From assembly GCA_947652115.1 (NCBI GenBank), contig OX393561.1, positions 31,916,787 to 31,980,786 of the forward strand: 64,000 bases of DNA, read 5' to 3'. The DNA comes from Blastomussa wellsi (lineage: Eukaryota; Cnidaria; Anthozoa; Scleractinia; Plerogyridae). A program made the position numbers and the translations under genes. Under the pieces are notes generated by a model that made no database searches, had not been told where the DNA came from, and saw nothing but the letters and a program-made list of their open reading frames with translations. Below are positions 58,301 to 64,000 of the stretch, piece by piece (position 1 is the stretch's first letter; each line of letters begins with the position of its first letter).

Positions 58301-60759
58301 GAACACTTTATTCCTTCACTCCCCAGGGAAGGGAGAGGGAGGGAGGGGGTGCAAAGCTGCATCTACACCCTGAGATGTTTCGCCCAAATTATACTTACTT
58401 TCGTGCCCGGTTGTTCAAAGGGTAAATGACGCTGGGACCGTACACTTGTCACTGTGGAGGAAATATCTGTGGGAGTCTAAATTCTCCTTACATTCTCAAC
58501 AATTTGTAAAGAAGACTAGTGTTGAGAATATCGAAAATCGTCAAATGGAGAATATTTTCTTAATGTACCAGCCTATTCTGTGAAGTAGCATTAGAAGGGA
58601 TGATATAATTTGGTTTTATCAACTGGGTTGATAAAGTCAATTGGCCACCGTAAAGAGATTCAATTGCTGACGTTTCGAGCGTTAGCCCTTCGTCGGAGCA
58701 AATTCGCTCCGACGAAGGGCTAACGCTCGAAACGTCAGCAATTGAATCTCTTTATGGTGGCCAATTGACATTATCAACCCAGTTGATAAAACCAAATTAT
58801 ATTGTTATACTTCCCACCGACGCAGCACCATAGTTTCTTTAGAAACTTACCCCCTCTATTCATTAGAAGGGATGTACGACAATCAGTCGAGAGAGTTGGC
58901 ATTTCTTTTTTCTTGTAGGATGGGCCTGGCAATTTCACTCGTTTCAGACGTTAAAGAAAAGGTAAAGTTTGTTACTTACACGTCAAATCCAGTATGCATG
59001 TGAAACGCCTCGACTTGTTACAACTAACGGATGTTTGAGCCCGAACCGAAATAATTTTATGCCGTGGTTGAAAGGAGAATGAAGGCTGAGAGAAGCAAAA
59101 TATGCGAGTGGGGCGGAAAGTGGCCACGCGGAAACCTTTTACGCTTGAGCACTTTTGTCTTAATGTTTGTAATGCCAGGGTCCCAAACGGGAATCCGAAG
59201 TACCTGCAACCTTTGAAGGTCCTTCATTTCTTGGGAGATGGAGCGCTGTTGTTGCCGCCTTTGTGCTCCAGAGCCCTGCACATTATATCTTGATAGAATT
59301 GGGGCCTTATAATCTAAGCTAATCTAATGCTGGATATGTATTCTGTTACAAATGTTCAAAATATAACTGTTTTTGAGAACAGATAAAATCATCCAAAACC
59401 TCGCAAAGTGGGCTTCGTTGTAATGTTCCGTTTGTGCTGACGATACATTCTCGTACCCAGAGGCCGCGATCCTTTTGGTCAGCACCAAGAATCACGACCT
59501 CTGGCTGTCCCCAAAACCGGAAGTCCGCGAATCACGGACTCATTGTCGAATCTGACAATTCTGATTGGCTGAAAACTACAGAACGAGTACTCTGCACATG
59601 CTCACAAGCTGGAGGTGGCCAGAGGTCTCGATTCCTTGGTGCTGACCAAAAGGATCGCGGCCTCTGGGGACGAGAATGCTGACGATAGAATTTGTTGAAT
59701 TTAATACCGCCATACGTTGACTGCAGGTATGGTATCACTCGTGTCCCAGTCGGGGTAAAGGATGCTATAACACACGGTTAAAGGATCAGGGTGGCTGTGC
59801 TATCTGGTATGACGAGAAACAGGTAAATAAAGTATTGATATCTTGACTTCGTACATTGCTTTGAAACTCATCAGAGTACATTGCGGCCGTATTGGCGTTC
59901 TAAAACAAAGAAACGGCGGCCATATCGGTATACTAATTTAATCCTCAGGAAATTGAACAAATATCGTATTTTGTTTCAGAAATCCAATATGGCCGCTTGT
60001 GATGTGTGTGAAAACGCTCCGTTGTGCGCTTTAGCAAGTGATCTAATAAGGTTTATTGTCTTGTTGAATGCCTTCCTAATTTTCTCTCTTTTTCGCAGTA
60101 CCTAGCTGACGTAGAAGAGCACCTGAAAGAGACAATCTCTTCCATTCAACCTAACATGAAAGTTCCCCTTAACGAGTTTGATGGCAAAGTGACGTACGGG
60201 AAGAAGCGTAGAGGAGCTGGTTGGTGTCATTTAATATTCACAAAGTGTCTGTCCTAATAGCAATTGTAGGCTATCAGCAACGATTGACCAGGCATGATTT
60301 CACACAACGTTGAAAAGAGGATGGGAGTGGCTTGTACCAAGGTTTTCCAAGGTCTCCGTCCTAATTTATAGTTTTATGGGGACAGGGCTTTTGATAGGGC
60401 GGTGGAGGAGAGCTCGAGACATGCTTGAAGCGAGAAAGTGTGCCTTCTCCCTTTGCTCTGATTGGTTGCTTTCCATTCGCCGTTCGAAGGTCATTACAAA
60501 TAGCGCCCGACCTTAGTAACATAGCATTTTTCACTGACATGTTTGCAGCATCAGTCTTTTTATGCACCTTTCACGTAGACGTTTTTTTCTCTCGATTCTT
60601 AGATCAACTATTTCTGATTTTGTTCTTTTTACTTTAGGGGCGATTTTTGAGACGCACACAGCAGAATTGGCGCCTTCAGTGAGAGAGCTGGCAGAAATGG
60701 AATTCAAAGCTCAGACGTCATTCCTCAGTTTACAGCACAGGGATTGGATGAAACATTAA
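25739..60759 (+). CDS. DDX1: ATP-dependent RNA helicase DDX1
   Basis: DEAD-box helicase with a SPRY domain in the helicase core; in animals it joins the tRNA ligase complex and 3'-end processing. Exons: 25739-25757, 29286-29337, 29443-29506, 30584-30613, 31115-31217, 32625-32672, 33090-33173, 34755-34838, 35895-35971, 37952-38024, 38300-38376, [one in the N gap], 39339-39402, 40411-40484, 41770-41793, 41910-41962, 42969-43029, 44469-44540, 44731-44757, 45263-45352, 45664-45714, 46167-46241, 46795-46854, 48068-48119, 48719-48865, 49205-49296, 56334-56406, 57843-57915, 58919-58961, 59727-59822, 60099-60219, 60638-60759. Phases agree; 726 residues plus the gap exon (human 740). Motifs: [10 protein letters not shown] (46-55), [91 protein letters not shown]. 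All motifs intact. Confidence 0.97.
26341..26350. repeat. Poly-C run
   Basis: Uninterrupted cytosines in DDX1 intron 1; error-prone in assembly. Confidence 0.8.
26552..27151. mobile_element. Tc1/mariner-like MITE with long inverted ends
   Basis: TA directly flanks CAGTGCGACC on the left (from 26554) and GGTCGCACTG on the right (to 27149). The inverted arms run about 90 bases (caatctgatgcaagatgaaa against tttcattttccatctgattg). TA duplication and a CAGTG start fit Tc1/mariner. No transposase frame. Confidence 0.75.
27320..28235. mobile_element. Foldback element with ~200-base arms
   Basis: The left arm (agtcttcctgggaatacacc to about 27520) and right arm (about 28034 to ggtgtattcccaggaagact at 28235) are inverted copies. 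The 0.5-kb centre has a 131-codon plus frame and a 120-codon minus frame, neither recognised. In DDX1 intron 1. Confidence 0.75.
28264..28549 (-). mobile_element. tRNA-derived SINE, reverse orientation
   Basis: Near-perfect direct repeats ggaaggcaa flank 28273-28539. On the minus strand it has the gcagtggcctaatggctagt head and gcctctcttcaccca body of the local SINE family. In DDX1 intron 1. Confidence 0.8.
31258..31910 (+). pseudogene. Penelope-like retroelement 3' fragment with broken GIY-YIG domain
   Basis: Reading across stops and frame changes gives [20 protein letters not shown] (the GIY-YIG core), then [15 protein letters not shown] and [20 protein letters not shown], the C-terminal pattern of Penelope-like elements with a GIY-YIG endonuclease. 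At least one frameshift and several stops break it. The last ~100 bases are the terminal unit also seen near 18328 and 58603, including the ribozyme-like core at 31812-31837. In a DDX1 intron. Confidence 0.8.
33705..34057. mobile_element. MITE with TTAA duplication and ~32-base inverted ends
   Basis: TTAA at both outer edges; the left end AGGCCATTTCCAGTCCGTAC is matched inversely by gtacggactggaaatggcct on the right, and the match continues inward for about a dozen more bases. Non-coding. piggyBac-type ends. Confidence 0.8.
34064..34148. repeat. Short palindrome
   Basis: atgtcaaacttttcatgtgc and gcacatgaaaagtttgacat are perfect inverted partners. It lies immediately after the previous MITE. 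Confidence 0.75.
36011..36040. repeat. (GACT)n microsatellite
   Basis: About seven gact units, 40 bases after the DDX1 exon ending at 35971. Confidence 0.95.
36280..37060. mobile_element. Foldback element
   Basis: The left side (gattttttatgaattttcaa, gtgacgtcattccaggccat) is matched inversely by the right side (atggcctggaatggcgtcac, taaaaattcataaaaaattg). Arms are about 150 bases and diverged. CpG-richer than its surroundings. Confidence 0.55.
37708..37862. mobile_element. MITE with CAATAGACCA-like ends
   Basis: Outer ends caatagaccacgttcgatat and the inverted atagcgaaagtggcctattt; inner inverted pair gaggacacaaacaaa and tttgtttgtgtcctc. Same end family as 57667-57829. Ends about 90 bases before the DDX1 exon at 37952. 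Confidence 0.6.
38454..38653. other. Assembly gap (200 N)
   Basis: Exactly 200 N, so the true length is unknown. DDX1 lacks one in-frame exon (end of the SPRY domain) between 38376 and 39339, which must lie here. Penelope-like sequence begins right after the gap. Confidence 0.98.
38654..39010 (+). pseudogene. Penelope-like element 3' fragment (second family)
   Basis: The frame from the gap edge reads [20 protein letters not shown] and [13 protein letters not shown], then a stop at 38826, a C-terminal pattern shared with the relic at 50030. The tail contains gatgagcgagtcatcgaaac, a typical 3' end. Truncated by the gap. Confidence 0.6.
39867..40290. mobile_element. Inverted-repeat element built from tandem tttagRtcat units
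   Basis: Left end agttactaaaagaaggaatg and right end cattccttcttttactaa are inverted. Inside, 40140-40276 is a tandem array of about 10-20-base units (attttagagatcattttagg type), and 39880-39970 carries the complementary units. Confidence 0.65.
41624..41696. repeat. Short palindrome
   Basis: gaagtgtcagacgttctctt and ctaatcccc pair with gggattagg and gaagacgtctgacacttc. Just upstream of the DDX1 exon at 41770. Confidence 0.75.
42837..42861. repeat. (AAAT)n microsatellite
   Basis: Five ataa units after aagaggataaa, probably a retroelement tail; about 110 bases before the DDX1 exon at 42969. Confidence 0.85.
43197..43377. mobile_element. Palindromic MITE
   Basis: tatatgttgtggtttaattt and cagtttgattttcatt on the left are matched inversely by aatttaaaccacaacatata and catcaaactggtttaaa on the right. 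Confidence 0.65.
43429..43583. mobile_element. Palindromic MITE, related to 12537-12658
   Basis: gttgtggttcaattttgccc and ggtagtttg are matched inversely by aaactacc and gggtaaaattgaaccacaac. Confidence 0.7.
44012..44117. repeat. Palindrome
   Basis: ctgtactgtaaattacgac and gttttcccc are inverted partners of ggggaaaaac and ccgtaatttacagtacag. Confidence 0.7.
44766..45137. mobile_element. MITE family A, diverged copy
   Basis: The left end aaaggggcattgtcacg equals that of the 2020-2412 element; the right end, about ctgtaacggcacccatttaa, is decayed. It begins 9 bases after the DDX1 exon ending at 44757. Confidence 0.55.
46028..46051. repeat. Homopolymer T then G run
   Basis: A T run followed by a long G run in a DDX1 intron. 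Length is unreliable in assemblies and it could form a G-quadruplex. Confidence 0.8.
47018..47340 (+). mobile_element. tRNA-derived SINE with 8-base target duplication
   Basis: ttgcgaga at 47018-47025 and 47333-47340 flank a copy with the tggcctcatggttagtgcgc A box and ggtccgggttcaagccc B box. In a DDX1 intron. Confidence 0.85.
47451..47795. mobile_element. MITE family B, long copy
   Basis: Left cagggctgcaaata, right tcttttgcagcg (decayed), with gtcaccatttcaaa inside. Longer than the sister copies, so it may carry an insertion. Confidence 0.55.
50030..50160 (+). pseudogene. Penelope-like C-terminal relic
   Basis: Reads [20 protein letters not shown] and [14 protein letters not shown], closely similar to the fragment at 38654. 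It stops about 20 bases before the CACTG element, which may have inserted into this older copy. Confidence 0.6.
50885..51060. repeat. Tandem array of caacttgaaatcc-type units
   Basis: About ten copies of a 12-20-base unit (variants atccaacttgaaatc, aactcaaaatccaac), inside the CACTG element. Two more units sit near its right end at 55780-55830. Confidence 0.75.
52090..52760. repeat. Inverted duplication inside the CACTG element
   Basis: 52095-52310 (ggatctgtataagctgttct, gcccctgatcaacaacatat) is matched inversely by about 52525-52735 (atatgttgttgatcaggagc, agaacagcttgtacagatc). Both arms, read on their own strand, give related peptides ([29 protein letters not shown]), so a piece with coding character was duplicated in inverted orientation. 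Family not recognised. Confidence 0.65.
55015..55835 (-). promoter_or_regulatory. CpG-rich segment near the right end of the CACTG element
   Basis: CpG density rises sharply relative to the rest of the intron. On the minus strand an ATG at 55092-55094 opens MAIRTSTTL and meets a strong donor (CTAG then gtaagca), which could be the first exon of the element's own gene. No downstream exon was recognised. Confidence 0.3.
57080..57335 (+). mobile_element. tRNA-derived SINE, internally deleted
   Basis: gcagtggcctaatggttagt head, then a fusion from the B-box region into tgggttgtgttcttggg; the usual gtacaaatgggtacc block is missing. Ends near gcagactttacca. Confidence 0.75.
57363..57540. mobile_element. 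MITE with GGCCATTTCCGA-like ends
   Basis: ggccatttccgagttctctt and caaaacgagtctaagtg are inverted partners of aattcggaaatgggc and cactttgactcgttttg. Directly after the SINE. Confidence 0.65.
57667..57829. mobile_element. MITE abutting a DDX1 splice acceptor
   Basis: caatagaccaatttcgatat at the left is perfectly matched inversely at the right (atatcgaaattggtctattg). Inner pair gaggctccgggg / ccccggagcctc. It ends 13 bases before the exon at 57843 (helicase motif VI). Confidence 0.8.
58589..58874. mobile_element. Head-to-head pair of Penelope-like terminal units with 14-base duplication
   Basis: cattagaagggatg at 58589-58602 and 58861-58874 is a perfect target duplication. Between them the terminal unit is present twice in opposite orientation (minus 58603-58698, plus 58705-58800), joined at gtcggagcaaattcgctccgac. 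About 60 bases after the plus copy (ttcccaccgacgcagcacca) match, inverted, the sequence at 18050-18110. A ribozyme-like core lies at 58709-58736. In a DDX1 intron. Confidence 0.85.
59436..59687. mobile_element. MITE with 10-base target duplication
   Basis: gctgacgata at 59436-59445 and 59678-59687 is perfect. Inverted ends cagaggccgcgatccttttg / caaaaggatcgcggcctctg; the outer ends differ by one base. 232 bases, non-coding, 39 bases before the DDX1 exon at 59727. A 9-10-base duplication suggests Mutator-like mobilisation. Confidence 0.85.
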
Positions 60760-60863
60760 GATACATTACTATAACCACTTGTCGTCAGTGTATCGGTTTC
60801 CTTGGAAACATTTTGGGAGTGTTTTGCTGGACATCGGAAGAGAAAGTCCATTTCGGAGGAAGA

Positions 60864-60869
60864 AATAAA
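60864..60869 (+). terminator. Possible polyadenylation signal of DDX1
   Basis: AATAAA 105 bases after the DDX1 stop codon. Confidence 0.5.
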
Positions 60870-61761
60870 ACAACGATTGAAGACAAATTATAGAACTCCC
60901 ATTTGAAGGAGGTGGAGGTGTAACGATCGTACACTTGAGTGTTTATACCTAAAAGAATCATTTTTTGAGAATTCATAATCAAGCCGAGAAAATCTTACTA
61001 AGAACTACTTGTCATCACCCTGCGAGCAAAGGTCCCTTCGATCTTACCTCTGCTCGCAGGGTAACTTGTCATAGGGGTTAAAATGAATTTGAGTCACGCC
61101 CAAAAATGAGATCCTGTTACATTCCAGGAGTTTTGTTTAAATTTCTGACAAACACTCCCGTTACATTTAAAAAGAAGTATTTGTCCGGCTACCATACATA
61201 ATCAGGGAGACAATATTGAAAGTGTAAGTTCGGATTACGGTTATATTAAAAGCAAGATAAGTGCGTTTATATCGCTTATGTAAGGTGCCGTGTGGCACTG
61301 GCTCCTGGTAAACAGGTATACGTGTAAGCAACAACTGGTCAAACTGGATCTTTCATCGCCAATAGAAATAATGAGATTTGGAGACCCGTGAACTGAAGAA
61401 AAGGACTCGTAAATTTAGAGTCGTTCTCTCAAGAGAATTCTAAAAACCATATCAAAACAAAAAATGCAAATAAAATAATTTTTTGGATATTAACCATTAA
61501 AAATACAACCTTTATTTACAATTCAAAAAACTATTTACACTAAATTTTATGACAATCAATCAGAAAAATTTAAAAAGACTACAGTGCCAAAAGCGAGATA
61601 ACGAGGAAAGTCTTATTATAATAATTTACAAGGATAAATACGGGTAGAAAAAACATAAAAGTTGAAAAAGTTTACTAATTATTACCATTACTACTACTAC
61701 TAACACCATTTATCATTGCAAGCTTTAATTTGTTGAAAATTAAATGTCATTACTTGCATGG
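60870..61761. other. Intergenic, no gene recognised
   Basis: Contains a small hairpin (61019-61064: accctgcgagcaaagg / cctctgctcgcagggt). 61440-61740 is very AT-rich with ctttattta at about 61508, which would be a poly(A) signal for a minus-strand gene ending here. Confidence 0.4.
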
Positions 61762-62497
61762 CTAAATCGCTAGCAGTCGTTCCAAACCGAACCGACAAAA
61801 CTCAATAGCATCTAAAGTGTGCCGGAACTCGGACTCCCGTTCGCTCTTCGCGTGTGTGGTCCTCTCTATGCGTGTATTTTCGTGTTTCTGTAGCCTGGAT
61901 AGGCTCCCTTGCGGTTTAAAGAGAGCGTTCCGCTCGCCGATTGTTTTCGCCCCTTTTGCAGACTGCTTGTTTGTACAGTAGCCAAAATTCGACACCTGAT
62001 TGTTTCTTGTGTCAAAACAGCCTTCGACCAATTTAGCGTCATAGCCGCCGCTTGTTGGTTAGGTTCCCTGTCTAGTAAGCTCGCGGGGAGGTGGTGGTGG
62101 TGGTTGGTGGGGGGTGAACTTCCATGTGTAGGAGTCTCGCTGCTCAGGATAAAACTCCAATATTTTCAACCGAAGGTTTACACGTGAATGGGCTCCTAAA
62201 TCGCTGTCGCATTATTTTAACAGCATTTTTTTTTCTGGGCTTATTTGGGCTTCTTCGTGTACCGGACACATATGACGTAAAGCGAAAGAAACAGAAGATG
62301 AGAAACAATGCTGCCCAAACTAGGGGTAAAACAATGTCTAACATTTGCATACGGTACACGGAGTAAGAGCCGAAGAAGCCGTAAAAAGTCTCTTCCTCTC
62401 CCTTTTTGGGGGAAATTTGAAGGGAATGCTGTTTAATTAACTTGCGCAATAGTTTGTCTCCCGGCCTACGCAGACGTTGTTTCGACTCGTTTCGCAA
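61762..62497 (-). CDS. Possible minus-strand gene: two open frames, one with a membrane segment
   Basis: Frames of 117 codons (62497-62144) and 89 codons (62031-61762) on the minus strand, in CpG-rich sequence with a possible minus poly(A) signal near 61508. The larger begins MRNESKQRLRRPG, basic, then has a hydrophobic stretch (MLDIVLPLVWAALFLIFCFF) followed by a basic tail, the layout of a small single-pass membrane protein. The smaller ends IEFCRFGLERLLAI. No family recognised. They could be two exons of one gene, two genes, or chance frames. Confidence 0.3.
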
Positions 62498-62799
62498 TCT
62501 TCCTTTGGCGTAGGTAGCTAACAGTATAACACGAGGGACCCTTGAGGGCTTTTTGATTGATTAAATACTCAGTTTTTGATGTTTCTCTTCCATTGCAAGC
62601 TATTATTTTTCTAGGTTTTTCTTTTTGAAGGCAGTTTTGTGCATCCGAAGAGATGATCTAATACATTTATAGGCCTTGCGTGACAGGGCAATTAAAAATT
62701 CATCGGCAAAACGACACTCATGCGTAGCGTCACGTAATAGTGAAAAGAACGTTTCACTTCCGCAAAACACTTTTCACATTCAAATTAGCTTCGCCTGCG

Positions 62800-63107
62800 A
62801 TGGACGCGAGGCGAAGAGCGTTTGTTCTCTTCGCCGATCGTTTTCTTGGACGATCTGCCAGCGACGACGAGGATTCCGATGAGGAGTTTGTGCCCGATTT
62901 CGTTGATGTTTTCGATGTTCGTAGCAGCGACGAGGAGGTCGAGGATGAAGAAACACGACCGACGTTTGGTGGCTACGATTATGAATTTGTTGACAAGATT
63001 TTAGATAGTCAAGCATGTCCCGTGTGTCTGTTACCCATGAGAGATGCTGTACAAACCACAGAGTGTGGCCATCGGTTTTGTAAAGATTGCTTGGAGGGAA
63101 TTCTAAG
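62800..63107 (+). CDS. TRAF-family RING-finger protein, first exon only
   Basis: Likely receptor-associated signalling adaptor/E3 ubiquitin ligase. The exon encodes 102 residues plus two bases and ends at AAG|gtatat. Residues 20-52 are strongly acidic (SDDEDSDEE, SSDEEVEDEE). The RING starts at residue 73: CPVCLLPMRDAVQTTECGHR then FCKDCLEGIL, with Cys73, Cys76, Cys89, His91, Cys94 and Cys97. The PMRxxVQ...CGHRFC pattern is typical of TRAF proteins. The rest of the RING, zinc fingers and MATH domain would lie beyond the window. Start: the ATG at 62800 gives a sensible N-terminus; an in-frame ATG at 62740 would add 20 basic residues. The frame runs on to 63210 by reading into the intron. Confidence 0.75.
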
Positions 63108-63803
63108 GTATATCTTCTGTGGCAAGCTTTTTTCCATCTTCATAAATCGATTCAAGGAAGTGTTTCCAGTACGCTTTCAGTATCATCTTTCACAGCAGTC
63201 AGACGAATAACAATAAGTGATTTTTATTTATTCTTTATTTGGCCCTTGCCGTTAATATGAAAGATGAATACACTGCCTATCATTCAAATTCGTCGGCAAG
63301 CCAGTGTTTTTATTTTGAGAACATTTACACGGAATATTGTTTTAAAAATATTCAGTTTTAACTTGGCTCCGCTTTCAAATTCGAACATGTCGGGCATTGA
63401 TGTCCGTCGTTTTCGTCGCTAAGTCCAATTAGATCACAAGTTTTCTTTTAGAAAGGTAAAAACAATTTGAAATACATCGCAAAAATATCTACGCTGATGA
63501 GATTCCATTGTTTCGTGTTTTGGTGCAAATTTTTGAAAACATTTAACTCGACTTGCGTACTTCCGGTGGCAAAACAGCTTACTTTAGCTTGTCTTCCGCT
63601 TCTCGCACATATTCTCTTCCGAACTGAAAATCAATTAGTTTAAACAAATTACTATATGTTTAGTATATCTGCTCAGATAAATTGTTTTGGCGAGGGAAAT
63701 TAGACAAATGAAGACAGTTTTTCGCTTTTAATCAATGCAGTGCGTGAATTTCTTTGTATTAATTGCTTAATGACTTATTGATGAGTGTTCAGTTGTGTTC
63801 ATT
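63108..63803 (+). other. Start of the TRAF-type gene's first intron
   Basis: AT-rich after the donor site; no exon recognised on either strand. Confidence 0.45.
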
Positions 63804-64000
63804 CTCGTCCCCAGAACCAGTTGTCCCTCTTAGCCGGCTGGACCTGTGCGCGAGGAACAAGTGGCTCTGCGGACACACGATTTGATTCGCTGAAATCAGA
63901 CAAAAGGGAGTCCAGTCACATCAGCCGTTTGAAAACCTTTATCGTTAGCACGTTGAAAACGGCTGATGTGATTGGACTTCCTTTGTTTGATTTCAGCGAA
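63804..64000. repeat. Inverted repeat at the window edge
   Basis: ttcgctgaaatcagacaaaa and cagtcacatcagccgtt (63890-63934) are matched inversely by aacggctgatgtgattgg and gtttgatttcagcgaa, ending at 64000. The left block attctcgtccccagaa resembles the end of the 59436 MITE. May continue past the window. Confidence 0.6.

Overview
This is animal nuclear DNA, not microbial. Genes are split by many GT-AG introns, coding density is low, there is one 200-base assembly gap of N, and the introns are packed with short inverted-repeat transposons, tRNA-like SINEs and retroelement remains. The gene set (ESRP, SIRT5, DDX1, a TRAF-type RING protein), the abundance of Penelope-like retroelement ends and the CpG-poor gene bodies with CpG-rich starts suggest an invertebrate, most likely an anthozoan cnidarian such as a stony coral. 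The taxon is inferred; no marker gene proves it.

Layout. (1) 1-15043, plus strand: an ESRP/fusilli-type splicing regulator, ten exons recognised, first exon(s) not found; bases 1-350 are CpG-rich and may be its promoter. (2) 15044-20284: intergenic, with microsatellites, MITEs, Penelope-element ends and an 800-base foldback element. (3) 20285-25609, minus strand: a complete six-exon SIRT5 (mitochondrial NAD+-dependent lysine desuccinylase/demalonylase). (4) 25610-25738: a 129-base gap between the SIRT5 and DDX1 start codons, a candidate bidirectional promoter. (5) 25739-60759, plus strand: DDX1, 31 exons recognised plus one that must lie in the N gap. Its introns hold many mobile elements, including a 5.9-kb element with CACTG termini, ATA target-site duplication and subterminal repeats. 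(6) 60760-62799: intergenic, with two minus-strand open frames, one with a hydrophobic segment. (7) 62800-63107, plus strand: first exon of a TRAF-family RING protein that continues past the window.

The genes do not form a pathway. DDX1 and ESRP both act on RNA, SIRT5 acts in mitochondrial acyl-lysine removal, and TRAF proteins signal from receptors. Only SIRT5 and DDX1 appear linked, through the shared promoter interval. The most unusual material is the mobile DNA: Penelope-like terminal units carrying a hammerhead-ribozyme-like core (one copy with a perfect 14-base target-site duplication, one with 12 bases), the CACTG-ended element, and nested or splice-site-abutting inverted-repeat elements.
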